Below, piece after piece: positions 24,585 through 33,347 of a stretch of 64,000 bases of DNA. The stretch covers positions 496,001 to 560,000 of the forward strand of contig NZ_CP121684.1 of the NCBI RefSeq assembly GCF_029760935.1. The letters run 5' to 3'. A program made the position numbers and the translations under genes. Origin of the DNA: Lysinibacter sp. HNR (lineage in GTDB: Bacteria > Actinomycetota > Actinomycetes > Actinomycetales > Microbacteriaceae). The notes under the pieces are model-generated. The model worked only from the letters and a program-made list of their open reading frames with translations, did no database searches and had not been told where the DNA came from. The stretch's first letter is position 1. Every line of letters begins with the position of its first letter.

Positions 24585-25340
24585 GTGGCTCGTCCTCTCA
24601 CTTCGATTCAGCTCTATACGCTGCGTGACCACCTAGAAAATGACCTTGCGAGTACCGTCGCGAAGATTGCCACGATAGGCTTTCGGGCGGTTGAACCCTA
24701 TAACTTTGCGGTTCGCGCTCACGAGTTGGCAGAGGCCCTTACGGCTCATGGCCTCGTCGCTCCCAGCGGGCACGCGCCACTCCTGTCATCCGACCGGGAC
24801 GAAATATTTCGTGCCGCGCGGGTGCTCGGCATCACAACGATTATCGACCCGCACGTTCCCGAGGAGCGCTGGGCCTCAGAAGAACTCATACGGCAGACGG
24901 CCGCGGAGCTCAACGCTGCGGCAGCCACCGGCCGGGAATGGGGCATCCGCGTGGGCTACCACAACCACTGGTGGGAAGTGGCCACCCGCATCGGCGATCG
25001 CACGGCCCTTGAGGTTCTCACCGACTACCTCGAGCCCGATGTTGTGCTCGAGGTCGACACCTACTGGGCCGCGGTGGCCGGGGCAGACGTTCCCGCGCTT
25101 CTTGAGCGGCTGGGCTCCCGCGTCACACTCATTCACGTGAAGGATGGCCCCGCCACCCGGGAACCAAAAGATCAGGTGGCGGTGGGCAGCGGAGTTCTCG
25201 ATATTGAGGCCATTGTGCGGGCCGCCCAGCACCTGGAGGCACGCGTGGTAGAACTCGACGCCACGCGGGGCGACATGTTTGAGGCGGTGGCCCAGAGCTT
25301 CGCCTACCTTCAGAGTCTGGAACAGGAGACCGCACGATGA
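24585..25340 (+). CDS. Sugar phosphate isomerase/epimerase (xylose isomerase-like TIM barrel)
   Basis: 251-aa AP_endonuc_2/xylose isomerase-like TIM barrel. TSIQLYTLRDHLEND at the N-terminus and the metal-binding residues spread over the barrel are typical: Glu in AVEPYNF, His in YHNHWWE, Asp/Glu in VLEVDTYWA, His in LIHVKDG, and Glu in VVELDATRG. The family includes inosose dehydratases, epimerases and 3-keto-sugar lyases, so the reaction cannot be fixed. GTG 24585 follows AAGGGAGA. Its stop overlaps the next dehydrogenase by 4 bases, so the two are coupled. First gene of a seven-gene sugar operon. Confidence 0.9.
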   Translation: MARPLTSIQLYTLRDHLENDLASTVAKIATIGFRAVEPYNFAVRAHELAEALTAHGLVAPSGHAPLLSSDRDEIFRAARVLGITTIIDPHVPEERWASEELIRQTAAELNAAAATGREWGIRVGYHNHWWEVATRIGDRTALEVLTDYLEPDVVLEVDTYWAAVAGADVPALLERLGSRVTLIHVKDGPATREPKDQVAVGSGVLDIEAIVRAAQHLEARVVELDATRGDMFEAVAQSFAYLQSLEQETAR

Positions 25341-26446
25341 CGACAACACAGCAACCGGTTCGCGTGGGAATCATCGGGGCGGGTGTGATCTCGCAGACCT
25401 ACATTAACAATCTGCGTTCCTTCCCCGATACTCAGGTGGTTGCGGTGGGAGACCTTTTCCCCGAGGCGGCCCACGCCCGTGCGCAGGAGTTTGATATTCC
25501 CCACAGTGGTGACGCCGACAGCGTGCTCAACAATCCCGAGGTCGACCTGGTGATCAACCTCACCATTCCCGCCGCGCACGTGGAGGTGGCGCTCCGGGCT
25601 ATCGAGCGGGGAAAGCACGTGTGGAGCGAGAAGCCGTTCTCCCTGGACCGCGCGAGCGGGCAGCAATTGCTCGCAGCCGCCAGCGACGCCGGGGTGCGGC
25701 TGGGCTGTGCCCCCGACACGTTTCTGGGGGAGGGCATCCAAGAAGCGCTTCGCGTGATCGAGAGGGGAGACATCGGAGTGCCCCTCACCGCCGTCACCGT
25801 GATGCAGAATCCCGGTCCCGAGCTGTGGCACCCCAACCCCGCCTTTCTTTTTCAGGAGGGGGCCGGGCCGCTCTTTGACATTGGGCCCTACTACCTCACC
25901 ACGCTGGTGCAAACCTTCGGTTCGATATCCCGGGTTGCCGCGTTGGCGTCCACGGCTCGGAAGCAGCGCACCATCGCGTCGGGTCCCCGGGCGGGAACCG
26001 TTTTTGACGTTACGGTTCCCACCCACGTGTCCGCGCTGATCCAGTTTGAGGGCGGTGGTAGCGCGCAGAGCATCCTGAGTTTTGAATCCCCACGCGTGAC
26101 CCACGGGGTGTTTGAGGTAACGGGTTCCGAGGCCACGCTGTCTTTCCCCGATCCCAATAACTTTGACGGCGAGATTAAAATTTGCCGCACGGGTAGCGAT
26201 GAGTGGGAATCCCTCATCACCGTCACCGAGAAATCTAGCCGGGGAACCGGGGCGCTTGAGATGGCCCGGGCGATTCGAGAGAACCGCCCGCACCGGGCAA
26301 CGGGAGAGCTCGCCTTTCACGTGGTTGATGCCATGACGGCGATTGCGGAGTCCGCACGCACACACGAGTTTGTCTCGGTGCACAGCCGGGTGGAGCGAAG
26401 CGACCTGTTGCCCACCGATTGGGATCCTCACGCGGCGGAGTTGTAG
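25337..26446 (+). CDS. Gfo/Idh/MocA-family NAD(P)-dependent oxidoreductase
   Basis: 369 aa. The N-terminal Rossmann fold has GIIGAGVISQTY (residues 11-22) and the conserved Lys in WSEKPFSLD; the C-terminal half is the alpha/beta substrate domain, with a catalytic His/Asp region around DIGPYYLTTLVQTFG. Enzymes of this family oxidise or reduce sugars and inositols, often at C3 of a glycoside. It overlaps the upstream TIM-barrel gene by 4 bases and precedes the ABC binding protein, so it most likely acts on the imported carbohydrate. Confidence 0.92.
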   Translation: MTTTQQPVRVGIIGAGVISQTYINNLRSFPDTQVVAVGDLFPEAAHARAQEFDIPHSGDADSVLNNPEVDLVINLTIPAAHVEVALRAIERGKHVWSEKPFSLDRASGQQLLAAASDAGVRLGCAPDTFLGEGIQEALRVIERGDIGVPLTAVTVMQNPGPELWHPNPAFLFQEGAGPLFDIGPYYLTTLVQTFGSISRVAALASTARKQRTIASGPRAGTVFDVTVPTHVSALIQFEGGGSAQSILSFESPRVTHGVFEVTGSEATLSFPDPNNFDGEIKICRTGSDEWESLITVTEKSSRGTGALEMARAIRENRPHRATGELAFHVVDAMTAIAESARTHEFVSVHSRVERSDLLPTDWDPHAAEL

Positions 26447-26455
26447 CCGGGGCGT

Positions 26456-26541
26456 AATATCGCTTTGAAAAAAATATCGCTTTGAAAAAAATACCGCTTT
26501 GAAAACAATACCGCTTCGAAAAACAATACCGCGTCGAGACA
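26456..26541. repeat. Five tandem 17-bp repeats
   Basis: Units begin at 26456, 26473, 26490, 26507 and 26525 with consensus AATAYCGCTTTGAAAAA; copies 1-2 are identical and later copies drift. The array fills the gap between the dehydrogenase stop and the binding-protein gene. It is not translated. It may be an operator array, an mRNA element tuning the binding-protein level, or simple slippage. Confidence 0.85.
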
Positions 26542-26597
26542 CATCGCCGGAATAACCGGCACATCACATCCAGTTCACCGTAGAAAATAGGAAAAAC

Positions 26598-27929
26598 ATG
26601 ACACCAACACTCAGAAGACGATTCGCTCCGTTGGCCGCTCTTGCGACAGTTTCGCTTATTCTTGCCGGATGCTCCGGGGGAGACGATAACTCCGGCGGGA
26701 CTTCCGAGATCACCTATTGGGCCTCAAACCAGGGCACCTCTCTTGAAGACGATAGGGCACGCCTGGAACCCACGCTCAAGCGTTTTGAAGAGAAGACGGG
26801 GGTGAAGGTGAACCTGGAGGTGATCCCGTGGACCGACCTCTACACCCGTATCCTCACCGCGGTCTCGAGCGGTGACGGACCCGATGTGCTCAACATCGGC
26901 AACACCTGGGCCACCACGCTACAAGAAACTGGCGCGTTTGAACCGGTGGAAGGCAAGCTGCTCGAGGCGGTTGGTGGCGAGGAACGGTTCATTAAGAACT
27001 CGTGGGCTACCGGTGGAAAACCCGGTGAGACTCACACCTCTGTTCCCCTCTACGCGCTTGCCTACAACATGTACTACAACACCAAGCTTTTTGAGGAGGC
27101 CGGGATCACCGAGCCTCCCGCCACCTGGGACGAGTTTATCGAGGTGGGGCAGCAACTCACCAAAGACACCGACGGTGACGGCACGATAGATCAGTGGGGA
27201 TTCAGTACCGCGGGAGCGTCGGTACCAAACAACGCGCACTACGTGTTTGCGCTCGGGCTGCAAAACGGTAGCCCGCTCTTTGACAAGGACAACAAACCCC
27301 AGTTTGAGGATGACGGTGTTGTTGCCGCAATGACCGCGTGGGTGGGTCTCATGTCCGACGCAAAAATTGTGTCGCCGAGTGATGCCGAAAACACGGATCA
27401 GCTCAACAGCGTCACCAACCTGGTCGACGGTAGGGCGGCCATGGTTTTTAATCAGAGCCCTATCAAGGTCTTTAACGCCCGAGACTTTAGCGATTGGGGA
27501 GTGGCTATGGTTCCCATGATTGATCCCCTTCCCTCGGGTGGGGAACCAATCGTGAGCCACGTGGCGGGGATAAACCTTTCCGTGTTCAAAAACGCCAAAA
27601 ACAAAGACGCCGCGATCGACTTTGTGGGCTTTATGACCAGCGATGAGGAGCAGATTGCGCTCAACAAGGCCTTTACCTCGCTCCCGGTGATCCTTGACGG
27701 CTACTCCGATCCCGCCTTCCAAACGGAGGAGGTCCAGCTGAAACAGGAGACGCTTGCGAATAACGCGGCACCCATGCCCCTCATCGCTCAAGAGGGCCAG
27801 ATGGAAACCCTCATTGGGACTGCCTCAAGAGAACTCTTTGCGCAGGCCGCCGCCGGAAAGCTCACGGCGGCGAGTATCCGCTCCGCGCTGTCCGACGCCA
27901 ACAGCCAGATGTCTGCGGCCCTGCAATAG
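26598..27929 (+). CDS. Sugar ABC transporter substrate-binding lipoprotein
   Basis: 443-aa extracellular solute-binding protein, family 1. A type II signal peptide with lipobox LILAGC places the lipid on Cys25. The mature protein begins with a Gly/Ser linker, then TYWASNQGTSLEDD. Landmarks are GDGPDVLNIGNTWA, PLYALAYNMYYNTKLFEEAG and ATWDEFIEVGQQLTKDTDGDG, the last resembling a Ca-binding loop common in these proteins. It captures the operon's carbohydrate and passes it to the two permeases downstream. Confidence 0.94.
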   Translation: MTPTLRRRFAPLAALATVSLILAGCSGGDDNSGGTSEITYWASNQGTSLEDDRARLEPTLKRFEEKTGVKVNLEVIPWTDLYTRILTAVSSGDGPDVLNIGNTWATTLQETGAFEPVEGKLLEAVGGEERFIKNSWATGGKPGETHTSVPLYALAYNMYYNTKLFEEAGITEPPATWDEFIEVGQQLTKDTDGDGTIDQWGFSTAGASVPNNAHYVFALGLQNGSPLFDKDNKPQFEDDGVVAAMTAWVGLMSDAKIVSPSDAENTDQLNSVTNLVDGRAAMVFNQSPIKVFNARDFSDWGVAMVPMIDPLPSGGEPIVSHVAGINLSVFKNAKNKDAAIDFVGFMTSDEEQIALNKAFTSLPVILDGYSDPAFQTEEVQLKQETLANNAAPMPLIAQEGQMETLIGTASRELFAQAAAGKLTAASIRSALSDANSQMSAALQ

Positions 27930-28012
27930 AGACGGGGTGGGGGCACCCCGGGGCGGTGTGTGATCATCGCGCGCACCGTCCACCCCCTATCCTCCATCGA
28001 GAAGGAACAATC

Positions 28013-29008
28013 GTGACCACTCACGCTCAACCCCCGACAGTCTCCAGAAACGGCACTCAAATCCGCCAGAACCCCAAAGCAACCCCGCCGTCGCGCAAGC
28101 GTAAACACTCAAAGCTGGGGTATTTTTTGGTGGCTCCCGCCGCCTTCATGGAGCTTTTTATCCACATCATTCCCATGCTTCTGGGGGTGTGGATAGCCTT
28201 TATCGCGCTCAACCAGCTCAATATTGTTAATTGGACTTCGGCGCCGTTTGTAGGCTTTCAAAACTTCATTAACGGGCTCGATCCGAACAGCACCATCGGC
28301 CAGCAATTCTTCGAATCGCTCGGGCGCACCGTCCTCTACACCGTTATCGTGGTGGGGGTCTCCTGGGTGCTGGGTATGGCGGGTGCGATATTTCTCAACT
28401 CGGCATTTCGCGGGCGAGCTTTTCTTCGCACCTTCTTCCTGGTTCCCTACGCGCTCCCGCACTTTGTGACCACCATCGCCTGGGCGTTTATGCTCAACCA
28501 GCGCGACGGCGCGGTCAACCAGTTCCTGGTGGATACCCTCGGTCTCTTTGACGGGGATCGCCCCTTCTGGTTACTGGGCAGCAACGCGCTCATCTCTATG
28601 ATCGTGGTTAATATTTGGCAGCTGTGGCCGTTTGCGTTCCTCATGCTCATGGCCTCGCTCCAGACCATACCCAACGACATCTACGAGGCGGCGGCGCTCG
28701 ACGGGGCCTCGCTCTGGAAACAGTTTCGCCGCATCACGCTCCCCCTGATCAGGCCCTCAAACGCCGTGCTGCTCTTGGTGTTATCGCTCTGGACGTTTAA
28801 CCAGTTCAACGTTCCCTACGTGCTCTTTGGGCAGACCTCGCCCCGGGAAGCCACACTGCTCTCGCCGCTTATCTACCAGAACTCCTTTGTGAGCTGGAAC
28901 TTCGGGTTGGGAGGTGCGATGAGCGTGCTGCTGCTCGTGGTGCTGCTCGGGGCGTCCCTCGTTTATATTCGCCTGGTGCTCAGAAACAGGGAGGAAGACC
29001 ATGATTGA
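28013..29008 (+). CDS. Sugar ABC transporter permease 1 (MalF type)
   Basis: 331 aa from GTG 28013, which follows GAAGGAA; the frame is open from 27956 but lacks a ribosome binding site there. Six membrane helices, beginning YFLVAPAAFMELFIHIIPML, with a basic N-terminal tail (PSRKRKHSKLG). The EAA loop EAAALDGASLWKQFRRITLP near residue 225 contacts the ATPase. No ATPase gene is in the operon, so a shared MsiK-type ATPase is expected (family knowledge). It overlaps the second permease by 8 bases. Confidence 0.93.
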   Translation: MTTHAQPPTVSRNGTQIRQNPKATPPSRKRKHSKLGYFLVAPAAFMELFIHIIPMLLGVWIAFIALNQLNIVNWTSAPFVGFQNFINGLDPNSTIGQQFFESLGRTVLYTVIVVGVSWVLGMAGAIFLNSAFRGRAFLRTFFLVPYALPHFVTTIAWAFMLNQRDGAVNQFLVDTLGLFDGDRPFWLLGSNALISMIVVNIWQLWPFAFLMLMASLQTIPNDIYEAAALDGASLWKQFRRITLPLIRPSNAVLLLVLSLWTFNQFNVPYVLFGQTSPREATLLSPLIYQNSFVSWNFGLGGAMSVLLLVVLLGASLVYIRLVLRNREEDHD

Positions 29009-29840
29009 AACCCGCGGTTTTAGGATTGCTCGGGCAATCGTGCTGAGCGTGCTCTCGCTCTTTATCGTGGTGCCCCTCTATGTGATCGTGACCACCTCGG
29101 TTAAATCACTGCGTGATGTCTCCGGGGTATTTGAGTGGATTCCGCAGTCGATCACCTTCGAACCCTATATCGATATGTGGTCAACCGTGCCGCTGGCCCG
29201 CTACTTTATGAACAGCATCATTGTCACCACGAGCGCCACAGTGTTCTCGGTGGTGATCGCGGTGATGGCGGCCTACGCGGTGGCCCGGCTGAGCTTTAGG
29301 GGTAAGCGGCCCTTTACCCTCATAGTGCTCTCCACCCAGATGTTCCCCGGTATCCTCTTTCTGCTGCCCCTCTTCCTCATGTTTACGCAGATCAGAAACG
29401 TCACCGGCATCCAATTGCAGGGATCATACGGTGGGCTTATTATTACCTACCTCACCTTTACGCTCCCCTTCGCGATCTGGATGCTCTCGGGATACTTTGC
29501 CGCTATCCCCGCCGCGCTTGAGGAAGCCGCGATGATTGACGGCACCTCGCGGCTTGGCGCGCTGTGGCACGTTGTCCTCCCCGTGGCTAAACCCGGCATT
29601 GTTGCGGTTGCGGTGTACTCCTTTATTAGCGCGTGGAGCGAGGTGCTCTTTGCCTCGGTGCTCACCAACGAATCTACCAAAACCCTCGCGGTGGGGTTGC
29701 GGGCCTACGCTAGTCAAACAGACGTGTACTGGAACGAACTCATGGCGGCCTCGGTTGCGGTATCGTTGCCCGTGCTCATCGCCTTTATTCTGGTACAGAA
29801 ACACCTGGTCGCCGGCCTGTCAGCCGGGGCCGTGAAATGA
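29001..29840 (+). CDS. Sugar ABC transporter permease 2 (MalG type)
   Basis: 279 aa, six membrane helices. The N-terminal helix IVLSVLSLFIVVPLYVIV is followed by the TSVKSL segment usual in MalG-type permeases, and the EAA loop reads EEAAMIDGTSRLGALWHVVLP. It ends in GLSAGAVK, the common C-terminus of this family. The start overlaps the first permease by 8 bases and the stop overlaps the next dehydrogenase by 4, so translation is tightly coupled. Confidence 0.94.
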   Translation: MIETRGFRIARAIVLSVLSLFIVVPLYVIVTTSVKSLRDVSGVFEWIPQSITFEPYIDMWSTVPLARYFMNSIIVTTSATVFSVVIAVMAAYAVARLSFRGKRPFTLIVLSTQMFPGILFLLPLFLMFTQIRNVTGIQLQGSYGGLIITYLTFTLPFAIWMLSGYFAAIPAALEEAAMIDGTSRLGALWHVVLPVAKPGIVAVAVYSFISAWSEVLFASVLTNESTKTLAVGLRAYASQTDVYWNELMAASVAVSLPVLIAFILVQKHLVAGLSAGAVK

Positions 29841-30961
29841 TCGATTGGGAAAGGCTAGTTGCATTGAGAAATCTTCGTGTTGCAATAGTGGGTGCTGGAA
29901 TGATCGGCGAGGTTCACCGGCGAAGCGCGCTCGCGGCTGGGGCAACTGTCATCGGGGTGATGGCCTCCACACCCCAGCGTGGTACCCAGGTTGCTGGCGA
30001 GTGGGGTGTAGAGCACGCGTTTGAGGACATCGACGCTGTGGCGCAATCCGATGCCGAGGTGGTGCACATCTGCTCGCCCAATAATACTCACGTGCCTTTT
30101 GCTGAGCGCCTGGCCGAGGCGGGCAAACACGTGATCGTGGAAAAACCCGTGGGCCTCACCGCCCAGCAGGGCGAACACCTCCGCGAGGTGGCGGAGCGTA
30201 CCGATCGCATCATGACGGTTCCCTTTGTGTACCGTTACCACCCGCTCGTGCGTGAGATTCGTGACCGCTATCGGGCGGGCGAACTTGGAGACCTCAACCT
30301 CATCCACGGCTCCTACCTACAAGACTGGCTCCTGGGACAAAAGGCAACAAGCTGGAGGGTCGACCCTCGGGTGGGTGGGGCCTCCCGGGCCTTTGGCGAC
30401 ATTGGCTCACACTGGTGCGATCTAGTGGAGTGGGTAACGGGGGAACGGTTTGTGAGCCTCACCGCCGCCACCTCAATTGCGGTGCCACAGAGGGATACCG
30501 CCCAGCCCGTCGAGACGGAAGACTCGGCCCTCGCCCTGCTGCGTTCGGCTAGCGGTGTGCTCGCATCGGTCACGGTGTCGCAGGTGGCCGCCGGGCGCAA
30601 AAATCGACTCTGGTTTGAGCTTGATGGTTCCCGGGGCAGCGCGGTTTTTGATCAGGAACACCCGGAACGGGTCTGGCTGGGAGGACCCGAAGAATCGCGG
30701 CTGATCTCGCGTGGGGTTTCCGCAGGCTCCGCGATCTCTGCGGACACCCGTCGACTTTCGTTCCTGCCTCCCGGTCACGCTCAGGGATACCAGGACTGCT
30801 TTAACGCATTTGTGCACGATAGCTACCGGGCCGTGCGCGGCGAGAGCGTGGAGGGGCTACCGACGCTGGCCGACGGTGTACGGACTTCCCATATTATTGA
30901 TGCCCTTCTCTCTTCCGCACGGAGCGGCCAGTGGACCAACATAGAAACGGAACAACCATGA
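29837..30961 (+). CDS. Gfo/Idh/MocA-family oxidoreductase (second copy in operon)
   Basis: 374 aa if ATG 29837 is used (4-base overlap with the permease); a TTG at 29864 with GGGAAAGG 9 bases upstream would give MRNLRVAIVGAG and is an alternative. The Rossmann motif is VAIVGAGMIGEVHRRSA, with VIVEKPVGL supplying the conserved Lys and RVDPRVGGASRAFGDIGSHWCDLVEW (in part) the substrate domain with GSHWCD. It differs clearly from the first dehydrogenase, so the operon likely performs two redox steps, or one step on two sites. The stop overlaps the next start by 4 bases. Confidence 0.92.
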   Translation: MIDWERLVALRNLRVAIVGAGMIGEVHRRSALAAGATVIGVMASTPQRGTQVAGEWGVEHAFEDIDAVAQSDAEVVHICSPNNTHVPFAERLAEAGKHVIVEKPVGLTAQQGEHLREVAERTDRIMTVPFVYRYHPLVREIRDRYRAGELGDLNLIHGSYLQDWLLGQKATSWRVDPRVGGASRAFGDIGSHWCDLVEWVTGERFVSLTAATSIAVPQRDTAQPVETEDSALALLRSASGVLASVTVSQVAAGRKNRLWFELDGSRGSAVFDQEHPERVWLGGPEESRLISRGVSAGSAISADTRRLSFLPPGHAQGYQDCFNAFVHDSYRAVRGESVEGLPTLADGVRTSHIIDALLSSARSGQWTNIETEQP

Positions 30962-31986
30962 GCACACACGCAGAAACTCACAAACAACCGGTCACGCTGT
31001 TTACCGGACAGTGGGCAGACCTTCCTCTAGAAGAGGTGGCACGCCTTGCTAGCGGATGGGGGTACGACGGGCTTGAGATTGCCTGCTCGGGAGAGCACCT
31101 CGATGTGTGGCGCGCGGTGGAGGATCCCGCTTATCTGCGGGGTCGCCTCGATATTCTTGAGCGGCACGGGCTGGGGGTGTGGGCGATCTCTAATCATCTG
31201 AAGGGCCAGGCGGTGTGTGACGATCCCATCGATTTCCGGCACCGCTCCATTGTGGGTAGTCGGGTGTGGGGAGACGGAGACGCCGAGGGGGTGCGGCAGC
31301 GCGCTGCCGAGGAGATGAAGCTCACGGCCCGGGTGGCTCGGGCGATGGGGGTAAACACGGTTGTGGGATTCACCGGCTCCAAGATTTGGCAGTACATCGC
31401 GATGTTCCCGCCCGTGGGTGCCGACGTTATTGAGGCAGGATTTGACGACTTTGCGCGTCGTTGGAACCCCATCCTCGATGTGTTTGATGCCGAGGGGGTG
31501 CGGTTTGCTCACGAGGTGCACCCCAGTGAGATCGCTTACGACTACTGGTCGTCAGTGCGGACGCTCGAGGCTATCGCGCATCGGCCCGCGTTTGGGTTTA
31601 ACTGGGATCCGAGCCACATGATGTGGCAGAACATCGATCCTGTGGGTTTCATCTGGGATTTTCAGGATCGCATTTATCACGTCGATTGCAAAGATACCCG
31701 GATGCGTCCGTCTCAGGGGAGAGCCGGGGTGCTGGGTTCTCATCTGCCGTGGGGCGACCCGCGACGCGGCTGGGACTTTGTATCCACGGGCCGCGGTGAC
31801 GTTCCCTGGGAAGACGCGTTTCGGGCGCTGCGGTCTATCGGGTATCGAGGGCCGATCTCGGTGGAGTGGGAAGACGCCGGAATGGACAGGCTCCACGGCG
31901 CCGAAGAGGCGCTGGAGTTTGTGCGGTCTCTGCTGTGGAAGCAGCCCGAGGCGTCGTTTGACGCGGCGTTTAGTCAGCAGGACTAG
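30958..31986 (+). CDS. Sugar phosphate isomerase/epimerase, TIM barrel (second copy)
   Basis: 342 aa from ATG 30958, in the overlap with the preceding stop; a GTG-type start at 30931 is also in frame but less likely. Metal-site residues of the xylose-isomerase-like barrel are visible: Glu in GLEIACSGEH, Glu/His in FAHEVHPSE, Asp/His in NWDPSHMMWQ, HVDCKDTR, and Glu in SVEWEDAG. It is longer than the first copy and resembles the group found with 3-keto-glycoside or inositol-type pathways. It ends the seven-gene operon. Confidence 0.9.
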   Translation: MSTHAETHKQPVTLFTGQWADLPLEEVARLASGWGYDGLEIACSGEHLDVWRAVEDPAYLRGRLDILERHGLGVWAISNHLKGQAVCDDPIDFRHRSIVGSRVWGDGDAEGVRQRAAEEMKLTARVARAMGVNTVVGFTGSKIWQYIAMFPPVGADVIEAGFDDFARRWNPILDVFDAEGVRFAHEVHPSEIAYDYWSSVRTLEAIAHRPAFGFNWDPSHMMWQNIDPVGFIWDFQDRIYHVDCKDTRMRPSQGRAGVLGSHLPWGDPRRGWDFVSTGRGDVPWEDAFRALRSIGYRGPISVEWEDAGMDRLHGAEEALEFVRSLLWKQPEASFDAAFSQQD

Positions 31987-32076
31987 ACAGGGTATCCAAG
32001 GAAGCCGTTGAAACACTAAAACGATTCCTCTCAACCCGAGGCTACAGGGCGCGCCGAGGAGAGCGCCACCTCTAGT

Positions 32077-32333
32077 CAGCTGCCTCTGAGATACAGGTTT
32101 CCGGCTGCACTGTTGTGTCTCGCTCTTGCGGTCGCGCTTGTTGTGATGCGTTTACCCTGGACCGCTTTGCCCGGTCTGGTTCCGGTACACCGGGCTGCAA
32201 ATGGTCAGGTTGATGGCTATATGAACCCTATTGAAGCGTTTTGGTTTTCGCTGGTGGAGCGTTCCTGTTTGGTGTGTTACCCCTTGCCCTTATGGCTTCG
32301 GTGCTGATGATTCAACATCGGCACCCGATGTAA
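32077..32333 (+). pseudogene. Degraded DUF1648-like membrane protein
   Basis: One frame reads LLCLALAVALVVMRLPW, then LPGLVPVHRAANGQVDGY, the L-P-x-x-(V/I)-P-x-H-x-x-x-(D/N)-G signature of DUF1648 proteins, and ends in nonsense near 32250. A second frame then continues SVLVFAGGAFLFGV and LPLALMASVLMIQHRHPM, a membrane helix with a proper end at TAA 32331-32333. A frameshift near 32241-32246 is the simplest explanation. The 5' end has no clear start. Confidence 0.5.
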
Positions 32334-32404
32334 CCCGCGGTATCTTCTGTCGCGCCCCGTGGGTCGTTTCGCGATTCGTCTTCATTGTGGCGCAGAATAG
32401 AGGG

Positions 32405-33145
32405 GTGCCTCAATTTGTTCCTGTTCCCCCGCAAGAAGCCGAAAGAGTTCTCGGAGGATCACCTGAACCCCGGGTAGCAGGGCACGCATCCACCACCGGC
32501 AGCGGCACGCTGGGGCTTGATATTCCCGCCGATCCTCCGGTGATCACTCTTGCGCCGCACGAGAAATCCTTTGCGCAGCTACGACAGCAGGTTGTTGTGA
32601 GCGGGCATGACAGGATCGAGTGGTTGCGGGCCCGGGCCCGCGGTGTGACTGCTACGGACGTTGCAAAGCTCACCTCCCCGCAGTCGGTGAAGAGCGCCGC
32701 CTACTCGAAGCTTAACGGTACCGGTTTTAGCGGCAATGTCTACACGGAGCACGGCAAGGCTCGCGAACCTCACATCGCCTCGTGGGTTCGCGGCGAGTAC
32801 GCGATTCATCCCAGCAATGCGCTCTTTCGCTCAGAGGGCGACGCCCGCCACCTTGCTACTCCCGATGGTGTAGCGGTGCGACATAGCGGCGCAATTGAGC
32901 TTGCTGAGATCAAAACCACCAACAAGAATTGGCGCAGTATTCCTCGCAACTATCTGCGTCAGGTATGGTGGCAGCAATACGTTTTGGGGGCGGAACGCAC
33001 CCTGATGGTGTGGGAGGAGCATCGGGATTTTGTTCCGGTGGGGGAGCCTCAGTGCCGGTGGGTTGATCGTGACGATAACGAAATTCATAAGCTGGTAGAT
33101 CTTGCGAACCAGCTCATCGCGCAGATTGCGCGGGGGAGCAAATAG
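32405..33145 (+). CDS. YqaJ-family recombinase/exonuclease
   Basis: 246 aa from GTG 32405; the frame is open from 32231, but that part overlaps the DUF1648 remnant and looks non-coding. It resembles the YqaJ viral recombinase domain (lambda-exonuclease fold, PD-(D/E)xK). Landmarks: ARGVTATDVAKL at the N-terminus, EHGKAREPHIASWV with the Glu preceding the site, then HLATPDGVAV (Asp) and LAEIKTTNKNW (ExK) as the metal site, and RQVWWQQYVLGAERTLMVWEEH. Such enzymes resect DNA ends. Usually phage-borne, but no phage genes surround it here. Confidence 0.85.
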   Translation: MPQFVPVPPQEAERVLGGSPEPRVAGHASTTGSGTLGLDIPADPPVITLAPHEKSFAQLRQQVVVSGHDRIEWLRARARGVTATDVAKLTSPQSVKSAAYSKLNGTGFSGNVYTEHGKAREPHIASWVRGEYAIHPSNALFRSEGDARHLATPDGVAVRHSGAIELAEIKTTNKNWRSIPRNYLRQVWWQQYVLGAERTLMVWEEHRDFVPVGEPQCRWVDRDDNEIHKLVDLANQLIAQIARGSK

Positions 33146-33161
33146 GGGCCTTCTGCCCCCT
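33144..33161 (+). terminator. Weak hairpin after the YqaJ gene
   Basis: GGGGC-cttct-GCCCC right after the stop, followed by CTTGGTTC. It is short and lacks a real U tract. Confidence 0.3.
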
Positions 33162-33347
33162 TGGTTCGGTACCCCGGAACCACAGTGTCTGGTCTGTTGA
33201 GAAAGCTCATTGCCGTGGTGGTGGGCTCGGTTATTCCGGCTTGGGGGGTCTTCCGTACAGGATGTTTTGCAGGAGATTTTAGGCTCGTATCAGGAGGCCT
33301 TTCAAAGGATACACATAGGATAGGCCTATAGCTTTGGAGGAATGAGC

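Noticed and set aside
25310-26542. 410-residue minus-strand open frame opposite the first dehydrogenase gene
   Set aside because: It is antisense to a clear Gfo/Idh/MocA gene and its protein has a low-complexity His/Gly/Arg-rich composition; high-GC codon bias on the plus strand keeps this frame open.
32231-32404. N-terminal 58-residue extension of the YqaJ gene
   Set aside because: That stretch overlaps the DUF1648-like remnant in another frame and shows no YqaJ features; the family domain starts after GTG 32405.
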